This document shows, piece by piece, positions 34,884-46,178 of a stretch of 64,000 nucleotides of DNA (the stretch's first letter is position 1; each line of letters opens with the position of its first letter). Source of the stretch: Hofstenia miamia (lineage: Eukaryota; Xenacoelomorpha; Acoela); NCBI GenBank assembly GCA_004352715.1, contig SCFE01000060.1, forward strand, positions 1,305,030 through 1,369,029. The letters are read 5' to 3'. The position numbers and the translations under genes were made by a program. The notes under the pieces were generated by a model that saw only the letters and a program-made list of their open reading frames with translations, was not told the origin of the DNA and ran no database searches.

Positions 34884-35795
34884 ATATTTATACTCCAACT
34901 ATGATATTGTGTGGAGCAATGAAAGACACACCGCCTAATATTTTTTGCACAGCTGAAATGTACTTCAATTCAGATATTTGTAGATTTAAAAGCTAAAATG
35001 AGAATCAATTGCTAATAAATATATATATTTTCCAGGAAAATTTATATACATATTTTAAAAATTTTGAAATTTTTTTTTAATTTAGGGAAAAGTCCTCAAA
35101 AAAAAAAAAAAAAGAAATGTAAAAGAATTTTGAAATACGTATTTTATTTTATATAAATTTGATAAAATTTGTTTGATAGTTTCGGGTTCAAATTTTAATT
35201 GCTTTAACTGCAATACTCACTGCGATTTGGATCGGCTATTCAAACGGTAAGCTTTTTTCATTTTTCGCAATTTGTTTTATTGGTGATTTGCCATTATCAA
35301 AAAAATTCGTGTATTCAATCAAATTTTCAATAACTAATAAATTCACAATTTACAGTTTATATATATATATATTGTATGCACTTATTTGAAAAAAGTGTAG
35401 ATGATATAATGAAAATAGTGCCCATGAGTTAATATTAATTAATTTTTTTTTAAAACCACATTTTGATGCTAATTTTGATTGGGAAGACTAACATTTTTTA
35501 AGCATTTATTGTACCTTTTTCATTAAATTTAGGTGGTTCAATTCTCATATCACATATCCTCTGTGAGACAACCAACTAAACAGATACACTAGCATTAAGT
35601 AATACTAATATGTTAACTTCTATATAAAAAGTAAATATATCAATCTCACATTAAAACAAAAACGCAAAAACCTCACTTATGGTGCTTCTGAAAACGGCTC
35701 TTTTTTCCTCTGTTAATTAATCAACTAATTAAAAAGATTAATATTAGCATAATTCTTTGCCAAAGTATTCAATTGACCAAATCTATACAAGGCTA
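34884..35795. other. No gene seen
   Basis: Low-complexity A+T-rich sequence with an A run at 35098-35114 and a short TA run near 35360. Confidence 0.4.
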
Positions 35796-36059
35796 TAGAA
35801 TAAACTTTTAATGAAGTTTACAATTTAAAATTATTCAAATCATGTCATAAGCTTAATTATGATAATCTTGAAAACAGTTCAGAACATACCATCTTCTACT
35901 TCCCTTCCCTGTAGTGTTTGATTTGCTGACTTACATTTTCTGACTTTGACAGATACATATTTGCATATTTTTACAGAAAGACCTGTTGATTTTCTCTTTT
36001 GAGTATATAAAGCTGGACTAAGCAAAATATTTCATGCTCTCTTCATAGGACTTGGGTTT

Positions 36060-37230
36060 TTAGCAATTCATAATAGATTTATTGTCTTGGATAACCACGA
36101 GACAGTTTCTCTAAATAATTTTTCCTTTTTTTCTTCCTACTTGTGCAACAGTACGTGAGTCATTGTAATTCGACGTAATGCTGGCAAACATTTGTCTTCA
36201 TTTTATGGTTGCTATGTCATCTTCACTTATGAACCAATCGAAGTCTCCTTTATTCATGCTCTGATAATCTTTGAGTTGTATTCTACTTTTTCTCTTTTTT
36301 AATATTATAGCGAGTGAAATAGTTCTCAAAGAACATTTTGAGAGCTCCATTTTGTTAATCATTTGTTATTTTTCTAATAACAGAACCTCTTAAATCTTTT
36401 GTAACTATTTGTTCACCCTTATCAATGTATATATCATAGCTAAGAAAACATCCAGTTTTATCAGCTAACACCCATATTTTGCGACCTCTCCCTATAGGCT
36501 CCATTGGTATATATTGTTTAAAACTGCACCGACCTACAAATTTTACCCTCAATACATTAGCTGTAACAAGCTCTCCAGGTAAAAAACATTTTTGAAAGAT
36601 CTTAGGAATTACATCATAAAGGGGTCTATCACCCTAAAACCTATCATAATCAGGGGAATTTCTGTTGGGTATCAAGATATTATTATTCCGATGCAAGATA
36701 GGCAGGATCCAATCAAATATGTTTCTTAACATTAAATTTGAAATATTTAGATCATTGAATTTGGGGCACTAATCAAATAATCTCTGTTGCTAGGAGACTT
36801 TTAGTAACCGGTGTAATTTTATAGCCAGGAATGTATTAAATTCCTTATCAGGTGTTGCAATATATTTTTTTCTGATTGCTGTGCATATTATAAGTTTGTT
36901 TGGAAAACTTCTATGATCTATTTGAATTAAGTTCCTAAAAATATTTGGAGGAAGCTGGATCATTAAGTATTTTGAGTTGATCTGAAACACAAAATGATTT
37001 AGTAAATACAAATGATGGTTTCATAGAATAGTTTGTTCCAGTTTGGCAAATTTACATTTTACTTGAATTATCTTCATTTTCATTATCTCCTACCTCATAC
37101 ATATCAGAATCTGATGACTTTAGTTGACGATCATTACCAGTTCAGTTTCAATGAAATCAATATCTGTATCAGAATCTTCTCCTTCTGATGAACTCTCTGA
37201 TGTAATGATATCTCTTCATGTGTTAATCTT
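36060..37230 (-). pseudogene. Dead piggyBac-type transposase, copy B
   Basis: Minus strand 36355-36552 reads MRVKFVGRCSFKQYIPMEPI, then RKIWVLADKTGCFLSYDIY, the piggyBac core. 36790-37011 carries NIFRNLIQID and ATPDKEFNTFLAIKLHRLL from the region before the core. The copy-A counterpart has different lesions, so decay continued independently after duplication. The first catalytic Asp is not preserved. Confidence 0.7.
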
Positions 37231-38127
37231 TTCTTTTTCATAGACATTCTAAAAAACACGATATATTAGAATATACTATACCATGTTAGAGCTATTTTGA
37301 ATACAAAATACATTTTTTTGAAAATTAATGTAAAGTGTGTATTGATATCATCATGAGATGTGCAATAAGTATTTCATACTGCGCAAGAGTTGTTGAAATG
37401 TTTTACAAAAAACCGTACCATCCCTTCAATAAAATGATTGAAAAAAAATTTGAGCGTAAATTCTCATACAGATAGTTAAGAATGCTATTTGAACTATTTT
37501 TTAAAATATAATAACATTTATATTGTAGCTATAGTCAGCTTTAGAACGTTTTTCACTTAAGTGATTTTTGACGAGCAAAATGACGTAGATCTTACCACCA
37601 GAACAGCTGCTACATGTCTGACATGAATCAACAGATGGTCTAAAATTTGAGCTCCTCAGCAGCGCATAGACTTAATTATTGAAGGTGGCATACTTTTTGT
37701 ACCACTGTGAATTAAACGTAATCCTCCGGATGATATAAATATGTTTGACGATGCTTGAAAGATTTAAGGCAGGGAAAATGACTCGAGCTAAAAATTCATG
37801 CTTGTTCATTTTCGTTAATCTACATGTTGCTTTCAATTGGACGAACGTATGCAAGGTTAGGAGATGCGCAGTGTGCGATTTTTAATTTCCTTAAAAACAA
37901 AATTATAAATCCACCTACGTATAGAGAAAATGATAAGTCCTTATTTCAAAATTATGATTTTGTTAGAAGAGATAATGTATAATTTTTATTGGAAATTCCT
38001 TTGATTAAAATTGATTTAAGTGAACAATTTCATGATGAATTTCTTCATATCAAATATTTAATGAATGACGCACACATGGAAGATCTTTTATGAATTATTT
38101 GAAATATTCTATTATCATTAAATATAT

Positions 38128-38268
38128 GGTGTGTCTGAAAAGTTTTAAGAATTTATACCTCATTTTAAAATTGAAACGAGATTCCAAAAAAAGACATTAT
38201 ATTTACACAATGTAATCACCACCTGCATTTATCACCCTTTTGCAATGTTCAACTAAATGTTGCATAGC
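38128..38268 (-). mobile_element. Probable mariner-end scrap, only in copy B
   Basis: The sequence GGTGTGTCTGAAAAGTTTTAAG resembles mariner terminal repeats. It is followed by about 110 bases whose minus strand resembles a mariner C-terminal or terminal region (a TTCAGCTATGCAACATTTAG motif). Copy A lacks the block at the equivalent place (after CATTCTATTATCATTA near 2495). Confidence 0.4.
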
Positions 38269-38321
38269 TGAAAAAGAATAACTTTATATGTGTATATATA
38301 AGCATTTGAGATAGTATTGAG

Positions 38322-38366
38322 CTTTACAAATCTATTTAGTTGGTGAAGATTCAAATGAACCACAAG
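38322..38366 (+). CDS. Candidate short upstream exon of the LAP1-like gene, copy B
   Basis: Equivalent of 2680-2724, ending CAAG before GTAATT. The frame is kept (LQIYLVGEDSNEPQ); the acceptor is GAG where copy A has CAG. Confidence 0.3.
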
Positions 38367-38634
38367 GTAATTCTTCATTATTTTTCCATCCACTATATAT
38401 TTAAGATTTTCATTATATGACACTTTTGAAACTTAATAAAACTGAGTTATTGAAAACATTTTAGTTTAAAAATAAAAGTTTCCCTTAAAATGAATTAAAA
38501 TCTGGAAGGGATCAATACCTATAATATTTCATTTTACAACAATTCCAATAAAATTTTCAACACTAATAACACTAATTTGAAATATTCTGCCAATACAAAA
38601 TTATGGCAAGTAATGTGTAATTATTTGGTTTTTT

Positions 38635-39027
38635 CAACTTTCATTCATAGCTCTATTTAAATTAAACTTTTACTTATTAAATTTAATGAAAGTGATTCTT
38701 AGCAATTCAGGTGTTTATTAATCTGCTTAATGAAAATATAGTTTTCTGAAAATCACTCTTTGGTTGTTTTTCATCTTCCGGGATTTCTAGGAATTTTCCG
38801 TTTTAATGACATTCATTTATNNNNNNNNNNNNNNNNNNNNNCAACTTTCATTCATAGCTCTATTTAAATTAAACTTTTACTTATTAAATTTCCTGAAAGT
38901 GATTCTTAGCAATTCAGGTGTTTATTAATCTGCTTAATGAAAATATAGTTTTCTGAAAATCACTCTTTGGTTGTTTTTCATCTCCCGGGATTTCTAGGAA
39001 TTTTCCGTTTTAATGACATTCATTTAT
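38635..39027 (+). repeat. Duplicated 186-base block around a 21-N gap
   Basis: 38635-38820 and 38842-39027 both run from CAACTTTCATTCATAGCTC to AATGACATTCATTTAT with minimal difference. The N run lies exactly between them. Copy A has no such sequence between its TTTTTTCAACTTTT and TTAATGACATTC, so the block is partly copy-B specific; the tandem is probably an assembly join. Confidence 0.7.
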
Positions 39028-39041
39028 TAGTAATTTTTTAG

Positions 39042-39556
39042 CATTCAAACCTATTGATTTTACTACGCTCTCTGAAACAAGTGGTGATATTGTTAACGCA
39101 GCCCTGATGTACAGGAAGTCAGAACAACCCTGCGTTCTAACTCTTCTTACTAAGAATTCTCAAAATGTATATCCTTTTATTAAGGAGTTAGAGATTAATG
39201 GGTTTGCATTCACGTATATTGAAAATGCTGATGACAGTAAAGAATTTGAAGAAACCATTATTAGTGGAATAGGCCCCAATCGCATCGTGGTTGTTAAGGA
39301 CTTTAGCAGCATGAAGAATGCTAACTTGCAAGTTCTTCGTAGTCATTCTGATATCTACACTCCGAATCTTCAAAATACAATTTTATTAATTTTAGCTGAA
39401 GTACCTGAGGATGAGGACTTATCTGATCCAGGAGAAGTTTTCAGAAACTATTATTCTATGAAGTTTAAGGATGAGTTGCCTGCTGATGAAATTTCGCCAT
39501 ATCTTACTCGATTTGTTAGCAACATTTTCGTGCTGAGTTCATCTGCTGGCGTATGA
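39042..39556 (+). CDS. LAP1/LULL1-like torsin-activator lumenal domain, terminal exon, copy B
   Basis: Follows a TTTTTTAG acceptor at 39034-39041 and is open to TGA at 39554. It is the paralogue of 3033-3565: same length to the FVSNIF.LSSS motif, then only AGV before the stop, where copy A has VKSYEILTD. The presumed arginine-finger Arg in PYLTRFVSNIF is kept, as are the acidic stretch EVPEDEDLSDP and EVFRNYYSMKF. Differences are spread over both silent and replacement sites with no stops or frameshifts, consistent with both copies having been under some constraint. It is part of copy B of the duplication; whether it is expressed is unknown. Confidence 0.6.
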
Positions 39557-40498
39557 CATTTGAACCGATTAAATTATTTTAGCATGTAATTTGTAAGATT
39601 GCAAATTATATAATAATTTACATAGTCTGTGTCTATACTAGTTAGATTTTTTTATTTAAATTTAAAATCAAATCAGCTAAGCACTAAATCTGTGCCAGTT
39701 GTAAGTTGCTCGTGCAGATATGTGATTCAAAGTTTTAAATATCAAACTTTACGTTAAGTCTAGTCAACTAAATGAGAAGAAGTTCTACTTCACAATATTT
39801 AGAGTTATTCATGAACTGCAACGGATACAAATGTAGCAAATGATGATGAACAATTTTCACTCAACCTTTGCACTTAATGTTGTATATTTATAAACTGACC
39901 CAAACATCTTGTACAAATATCTTTCAAATGGACTTTCACTGAAGCACTATGAAAATAGAATATATTTTGATGGGGACATAATTAGATTGCAATTGTAATT
40001 TTATTTCAATCAAGTCTATACCAACAAATGCATCAGGTATTTTAAATTGCTTAAAGGTGAATGGGACTAGTCTACCCATTAAGCGTCCAATTGGGGCAGG
40101 AGCAAGTTTTTTAAAACGAATAATTCCAGTTCAATATTTTTATGCTTTCTGCGAGAAAGAATATTTTCACAAATGCATGCAAACATTTAATTAAAACGAC
40201 AAATACGGAGGCGTTCATAAACAGGCTAGACAATATCGAACCTAAAGACTGGTGATTGACTTGCCAACTCAGCTTCAAGGATGTTCAAAATGCTGTAGAG
40301 TCCCTCAGGCCCTCTCCCAGTCGAAATTGACTTTACAGAAAAGCTTTTCAATACTGAGGTAATACAATAATTGGACGCCAAATAGAAGATTTTGCTGGAC
40401 GCCGGAGGAAAGGTATTGCTAAAATTCTGTTATGCAGACTGGAGCAATTGTTGGGTAATAAATATACGCCCCCTCCAACTCAATTTGGTTTTAGTACC

Positions 40499-41714
40499 AG
40501 CAAGTCCAAAAATGGAATTAGGTTGGATCTCGGATTGGATTGCATCGGATCTAGATTTTGAGAAGTTTTCGGATTCAAAAATTTTTTGAAAATTTTGTTC
40601 ATTGTACATTATATACATCACGCATATTTTTACATTGAATGCCACTTTAAGTGTGTTAATATTTCGTAATTGACTTGCATTGTTCATACAACAGGTTTTG
40701 TGTTATTCTTTCCAACAACTTATAAAATTGGTGACGAATATTTCAAGTCTAAAAATGTGATTCATGTTAGCCATCAGATAAAGATAAAATTGTAAAGCAA
40801 CAAACCCGTTTGTTTGTATAAACTTGCAAATGGAAATGCTCAAGAAACACAGAGACGCAATTAAAAACCTTTTTGCTGCAAACACCGCTAAAATTGAATG
40901 ATACTAATATAATTTGGGATGCTCTTCAATCAAATATTCTTATTTAAAATGTTCTATGGGCAGCTTGCAACGCCAAGATCAACTTAGTTTTCAGAAGGTT
41001 CGTGATTATTATAATCAGTAATATAGAGCCATACAAAGAAATAATAGGGTATTAATTTATTTAATGTTGATTTTTTATAATTTAAACTCTATAAATATAT
41101 TATGATTATAGTTAATGAGAATGTTAGGAAATAGATTACTACAAAGCTCACAAATAAGCAAAGAAATGAATTTGTTGGAGTTCTTGCAAGTCAATTATTA
41201 ATTTCCACTCTTAATCAAATTCACGCCAGTCAGAAACCTATTTGCTCCTTGAGGGTGGACAAGCAGATAAAAGGAGCAATCTATTTCAAACATAGAGGGA
41301 CATTGGCCGAAAATTTTAGGACCTATTTTATGATCGGTGACAAAACATTTCTTGAAATTTTTTGGTTTTCTTGATTTTCAACACATTGCTTTTATGTGAT
41401 ATATGAATTCATTACATTTGAGTTGATTTGCATGTACTATTGCGTAAGTAGTCCCATTTTTTAAATACCTCGGTCTAAGCCTAACCCTGCCATCCCCGGT
41501 ATATCGTAGATGTCCATTTTTGATCTTAAGCCAGTGTTGAAGCACTTAAAATGTTCTATTCGCATTTGAAAAAAACATAAATATATTTTAAGTCCATGCT
41601 TATTTATAGTTCGGATTCTTTTAAAAATTTGGATCGGATCCGGATCATGAAGTTTCGGATCCGGATCGGATCGGATCGTAATATGTTGGATCTGATTCCA
41701 TCTCTAAGCAAGTC
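40499..41714. mobile_element. Nested hAT-like element with 8-bp target duplication
   Basis: AGCAAGTC at 40499-40506 is repeated at 41707-41714, flanking an insert of 1.2 kb. Ends are imperfect inverted repeats: left CAAAAATGGAATTAGGTTGG, right GTTGGATCTGATTCCATCTCTA (its complement begins TAGAGATGGAATCAG). Removing the insert brings the two halves of the LINE coding sequence together. The inner sequence has GGATCC-rich ends and no transposase. An inverted partial copy lies at 30391-30972. Confidence 0.8.
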
Positions 41715-42510
41715 TACTGTGCAAATTATACTCAAGAGGCGGTTAGATTACGGAAAGAAAACCTTGGGTTTCATTGACCTACAAAAGGCCTTTGATTCCG
41801 TGCCAAAGGGAAGTAATTTGGCAGTGTCTAACTGCAAACAACGTACCAAAACCGATAATTGCGATCATTAAGTCCTTACATGACACTCTAATTGCAAACA
41901 TTCGTGGCGAACATCCACAAGCAAGTCTTAAGCTTGAACGTGGAGTCCGACAAGGATGTCACCTCAGCCCGTGCTTATTTAACCTCCTTTCTTACTATCT
42001 GATCAGTGAGGGACTCCGTGGAACCTCCAAAGGAATTGTTTTCAACGCTTTCTTTGGACAAGTTTAGGTGGAACTTAAGCACATCGAGTATCCTGATGAT
42101 CTCTGTTTTTTCGGCAGATCCAAGGAACAAATACAGAACTTTCTAGATGGCCTAGTTACCGTTCTAGTGCCAATAGGTATTAATATCTCTGTGCCAAAGA
42201 CCAAGTGCATGTGGCTATCAAGGGCATCGGAAAGAACATCTGGAAAGATTTTCATTTTATGTAAGAAACATTGAGTTTGTTTCAGAGCTTAAGTACTTAG
42301 GCTCAATGGTTAACATTGCCTGTGACGGGCCTCTCAGAAGCTAGATATCGAAGTAAAAGTGTTGTTGGCAAGGTCCTACGCTATCGGCAAGTAGCACGTC
42401 TGAATGGGTATGATAAGGCACTCTTTTATCTTCTCCTACAAGTCGTTGTGGTACCCTCACTAATCTATGCAAGTGAAACGTTTGCAGAAACTTGTAGAGA
42501 ATGCAAGTGA
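41715..42510 (+). pseudogene. LINE reverse transcriptase, frameshifted
   Basis: Blocks in order: LGFIDLQKAFDSVPKG (about 41765), frameshift, GVRQGCHLSPCLFNLL (about 41941-41990), EYPDDLCFFGR (about 42088-42120; the family has YADD, so one residue of the active site differs), LNISVPKTKC-like thumb (42180-42210), then a stretch ending VVVPSLIYASETF (42430-42480), the usual LINE motif (LLYGSETW) before the C-terminus. A 30-base stretch (GCAAGTGAAACGTTTGCAG) is duplicated at 42469 and 42505. Confidence 0.75.
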
Positions 42511-42579
42511 AACGTTTGCAGAAACTTGTAGAGAACTGGAGATGCCTGAGGTTTCCATAAGCACTTGTAAAAAAGTCTT

Positions 42580-43135
42580 TTGCGGCGCCTCACCCTACTT
42601 TTCCAACAATTGCGTACAATAATAGAACGTAAGCACTTACTATTTGTAAGCCGGATGATGTTGCATAGAGAAAGCTATGATAGTGACTGCAACCTCGAGG
42701 TACAAATGACAAAAGCATTAACAGTTCCCGAAGGTAATGGCCACATTGTAAGTGCACGTAAGAGTCAGTGCTGGGGAAGACGGTTTGTAATAGATGTGCA
42801 TTGGTTAATGGACGTTTCTCTTTAGCAGAATCAGATATTTTCCATTTTGACCAAATCGGGTACTCAACTCATGAATGCCAGTGAGGTAACTGACTTGTTA
42901 ACCGAGACAATTCACGATGAAACTAAGTTACTCTACAAGAGAAACGCTGGGGCGTCTTTGCAACAATACCAAAGGGTACACATGCCAGTACGAGACACCT
43001 TAGGTCACAGATTGTGCGGATATGTTTTCAGCCCAGAAAGCGCTGAATCGTCATATCAGGAGTGACCATACTAAGAATTACAATACCAAAGCGGATGCTA
43101 ATTGCTGGACGTGTGAAGCCAATGGCTGTTTATAA
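42580..43135 (+). pseudogene. LINE C-terminal region with zinc-finger remnant
   Basis: From 43013, CADMFSAQKALNRHIRSDH fits the second half of a C2H2 finger (C-x12-H-x4-H); the first Cys is lost, consistent with a nearby frame change. CWTCEANGC follows at about 43102-43129 before TAA. A C-terminal C2H2 finger after the reverse transcriptase is known in some LINE ORF2 proteins. The stretch 42580-43000 links it to the reverse transcriptase and is broken. Confidence 0.5.
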
Positions 43136-43486
43136 GCGTACAAGAGTAGAGGTTGATATTTAACGCATATTAAGACCTGTCACTCCAACCTTGAATGAAC
43201 ATTGATAGGCCTCGTAAGAAGCTCTCTGGCTTCTGCTGGTAATAGGAGCATTAACAGGGCTCATCTGAGATTCTGAAAATGCTTTCCTAAAATTCACTTA
43301 TTCTTTACTGAGGGCTTCAGAAACAGATCTGATTGGTGCCATCTAGCTTGCTACGTTGTTGGGAGCCCACACCTGCTAAACCAAATAACAAAAAACCAAA
43401 CATGCTTTTGAGATCTTTGGAACCTCATTGCTTAATTGCAATAGTGTTATATGAGATTAGCTTCAACAGATTCAAATTTCTATTTC

Positions 43487-45282
43487 CCCCTGGGCCCCAA
43501 TGGCAAAAATTTATGGGCCCCTTGAACAAATTTAAAAGTTATTAAATTTTGTACTTTTAATCTTTTTTAACAAATTATTATCAAAAAATGCTTTGAAACG
43601 ATCATCCATTTATTTTAATGTATGACAATTTCAAAAAAAATTACTTTTTACTCCGCTAGGATTCGCTCCACAGTGACCAATTAAAAGCTAAGTTTTGAAT
43701 AAATTCAAAAGTCATGAAAAACGTGTTGGTGGTCGAAAGAAAAAGCAATCGGTGAGAACGAAACATATTCAGTTCTCATTAAAAGTCTATGAAAAATTTC
43801 AAATTATTCGAGATTTAATAGTCCTTGTTGAAAACCTAACAAAGTTTGAGGTAAATTGGACTTGTCATATTTTTAAGGAAATATATTGTCATGCAGGTCC
43901 AATTTGAAAGTATTGGCAAGAAAAAGGAAATGAATTTTTGAAAGCTTATCATTTACAAGAATCTGCGCTACATTCTATTAATTATATACGTTACAAGTTC
44001 AAAGAAATATTTCAAAAATGTTTGATTTTTGTCAACAGAATAAAGACGTTTTCTCTTGATGTTGTTGTAGCAACTGAGTTCAAGAAAACTAAAAAACGAA
44101 AGAAGAGCAGAAACAAAACAATATTATTGAAGATCAGAAGAAAAACTTTCGAATGAGCACCCTTAATGTTATCGTTGATAGCATTTCGTCAACATTTGAA
44201 GAAACATTTTTTAAGAATAAAGAGCTGATAGTCTCGTTTTTCGTACTTTGATCCACAATTTGGATTTCAGTAAGTAAAAAATTATGACGTTTCTGAACAT
44301 GATATTGAGTTTGTTTATCATAAAGCCGGAGTTTGTTCCTCAAAAGTTCTTCAAGAACTAAAAGCATTTGTAACAGCTGATGCTAATTTAATGCTTGAGA
44401 AAGGTGATAGATGCCAAGGTTGTCTAAACTGTATTCAACACACATTACGAATTTATAACATGCACACGAATGCTTTTTGTAACCTTCTATTTGTTATGAA
44501 TTTTTAGTGACACTTCCGTTTATTCAAGTTTCATGCGAACGAGAATTTTCTAAGCTGAGAATAATCAAGAATAGGTTACGTTCATCTATTGGAGAAGAGC
44601 TATTATAGAAGCTTTGGTAATCATTTCGACAGAGAAAGAAATAGTTTCACACCTTAATTTAGACATCATAATTGATCGTCTAATAAAAGCAAGTTCCTCT
44701 TTTAAATCACTACTAATCTAGTTTGATTTATTTTTGCTTTATGCTAGGTATCATATTAACCGGCTGGTAATTTATAATTAAAGGTTTCTCCTGATGCAAC
44801 CTCAAGATGTGCATTTCTATTCTAATTAAATATTTTATATTTTATATTTTTGTGTATTTTCTTTTTACAATATATCCTACATATGAAAAAAATCCACATA
44901 GGATTACCTACGTCGACAACAAGGATATAAGATTTGATTTATATATTAAAATATTTTAATGTCTATGTGAGGCAGGTAAAATCTTCATTAAAATGGCAAA
45001 AATTAGAGAAGTGTGCAGGTTTCCAAGATAGTTGGGGCATTCTTGACAAACCAATAACTCATCTGTGAGGTAGGCCTATTTGAAGGCCATCGGCACAGCA
45101 TGGTTACACCCACTCAGTCAAGTGATCTAAATATGCGAACAGTATTCATAAGAAAAAACCTGCTTCTTATAAAGGTTATAGGAAATGCCCTGCTTGTGCA
45201 CGTCACTGAAAGGTTTATTAAATGGTTGGGGTTAATACATGGGCCCCCTCTTCTCAAATCCCCCTAAGCCAGTCCGGGCCTG
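43487..45282 (+). mobile_element. hAT element (ZMYM1-like) inserted in copy B
   Basis: Not present in copy A, where CAAATTGCTATTT runs straight into TATCATTCTCTTCC. The right end is CCCCCTAAGCCAGTCCGGGCCTG at 45260-45282; the left begins near CCCCCTGGGCCCCAATGG. The transposase pieces are on the plus strand. Confidence 0.7.
43695..44720 (+). pseudogene. hAT transposase, broken
   Basis: 43695-43907 carries a basic stretch and then QIIRDLIVLVENLTKFEVNW; 43938-44156 continues with AYHLQESALHSINYIRYKF. At about 44505-44600 the dimerisation domain is readable: TLPFIQVSCEREFSKLRIIK then NRLRSSIGEELL, where the family reads SSCEAERSFSKLK.IK..LRS. Several stops and frame changes separate the pieces. 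Confidence 0.7.
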
Positions 45283-45387
45283 GATCAGTATCTTCTTCCT
45301 GCCTGAAATTTTTTGAGTGGTGGTTTTTAGTTCAACTAGCGGTTTTCTGCAAAATATTGAACTTATTATTTTTTATTAGCATCACGT

Positions 45388-45953
45388 AATTTTAACAAAA
45401 ACATTCAAAGTCATCGTCAGTTTTACAAATAATCCCCTCTAATTTTTACTTGATTTTATTGTAATATTTTATTTCGCTAAATCTTAATTATTGGTAGCAA
45501 TAGTTTATGTATGTAATCATCTTTTGTATTTAGACTTGGTTGAAATGATCTAATTAGAATGCTTTCAGTGATTTTAAGATATTTTGCATCGGTATTCTTT
45601 AAAATTTTTACATTATGCTTAGTCCACAATTTTTAAGGTGTTTTGAAATGGTTGAATTAGTTTCATATTCTTTTGTTCTTCTGCTTAGTTGACGACCACA
45701 ATATCCGATATAATCCTCACCACAGGTGCATTGAATCTTATAAATTACATTAGATTTATTGGATATGCTAGTTGTTGATTTAAGGCCAAGCTTTGCATTA
45801 AGTTTGTGGATCTTGTAAACAAATCTTACTTTTTCTTTAATTAATTCGATCTTTTTCATTTGATGTATTAGATTTCTTGTATGTATTCCTCGATAGTAGA
45901 TTTTAAATACATGTTCAAAGTTTTGTGAAAACTTCTTTTCTTTGTCATTCAAT
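45388..45953 (-). mobile_element. Penelope-like element, 3' part, minus strand
   Basis: Contains the GIY-YIG endonuclease ORF and, downstream of it, a terminal arm (45388-45490) that is the inverted complement of 45954-46073. Its 3' end abuts copy B of the segmental duplication. The arrangement, a truncated inverted copy placed before another copy, is typical of Penelope insertions. Confidence 0.7.
45608..45952 (-). pseudogene. Penelope GIY-YIG endonuclease domain
   Basis: The 114-codon minus-strand ORF carries SNVIYKIQCTCGEDYIGYCG followed by RQLSRRTKEYE and STISKHLKNCG. The VIYKIxCxCGxxYIG core and the downstream Arg are those of the Penelope GIY-YIG domain, including the CxC insertion typical of these elements. 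The ORF is 5'-truncated: the reverse transcriptase is absent and the frame ends where the inverted arm begins. Confidence 0.8.
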
Positions 45954-46012
45954 GAATTAAGATTTAGTGAAATAAAATATTGCTATAAAATCAAGTAAAT
46001 TTAGAGGGAATT

Positions 46013-46071
46013 ATTTGTAAAACTGACGATGACTTTGTAAGTCGAAATATATTTGAATGTTTTTGTTAAAA
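46013..46071 (+). ncRNA. Candidate hammerhead ribozyme in the Penelope terminal arm
   Basis: CTGACGA at 46023-46029 fits the hammerhead core CUGANGA. A 5-base-pair stem GACTT/AAGTC with a TGT loop follows (46031-46043), then GAAA at 46044-46047. Flanking A-rich (46019-46022) and T-rich (46060-46064) strands could form stem I. Hammerheads in Penelope terminal repeats are established. One unpaired T precedes stem II and the cleavage triplet is not certain. The partner arm at 45388-45490 lacks TAAGTCG through the GAAA, so only this copy has the motif. Confidence 0.45.
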
Positions 46072-46178
46072 TTATTAAAAATCCTTAAAAATACTCAATT
46101 ATTTATTCAAATAAAGGATTACTTAAACAATTACCTCTCTCTACAGAAACTATTATGTGACTTGGAATTTATCACAAC

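Larger units (their letters stand above)
40207..43388 (+). mobile_element. LINE inserted in copy B, interrupted by a hAT-like element
   Basis: Sequence absent from copy A, present between ACGACAAATA (40195) and AACCAAACATGC (43394). 40207-40506 encodes the region just before the reverse-transcriptase palm (RLDNIEPKDW, then TQFGFSTSKS). 40507-41706 is a nested hAT-like element. The reverse transcriptase resumes at 41715 and runs with frameshifts to about 43135. There is no endonuclease domain, so it is 5'-truncated. Confidence 0.75.
35796..45391. repeat. Segmental duplication, copy B, with later insertions
   Basis: Collinear with 1-4462 after removing four insertions absent from copy A: a mariner scrap (38128-38268), a LINE with a nested hAT (about 40207-43388), a hAT (about 43487-45282) and the Penelope material starting at about 45391. 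Copy A's uninterrupted sequence at 4220-4270, 4360 and 4445 marks each insertion point. Confidence 0.8.
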
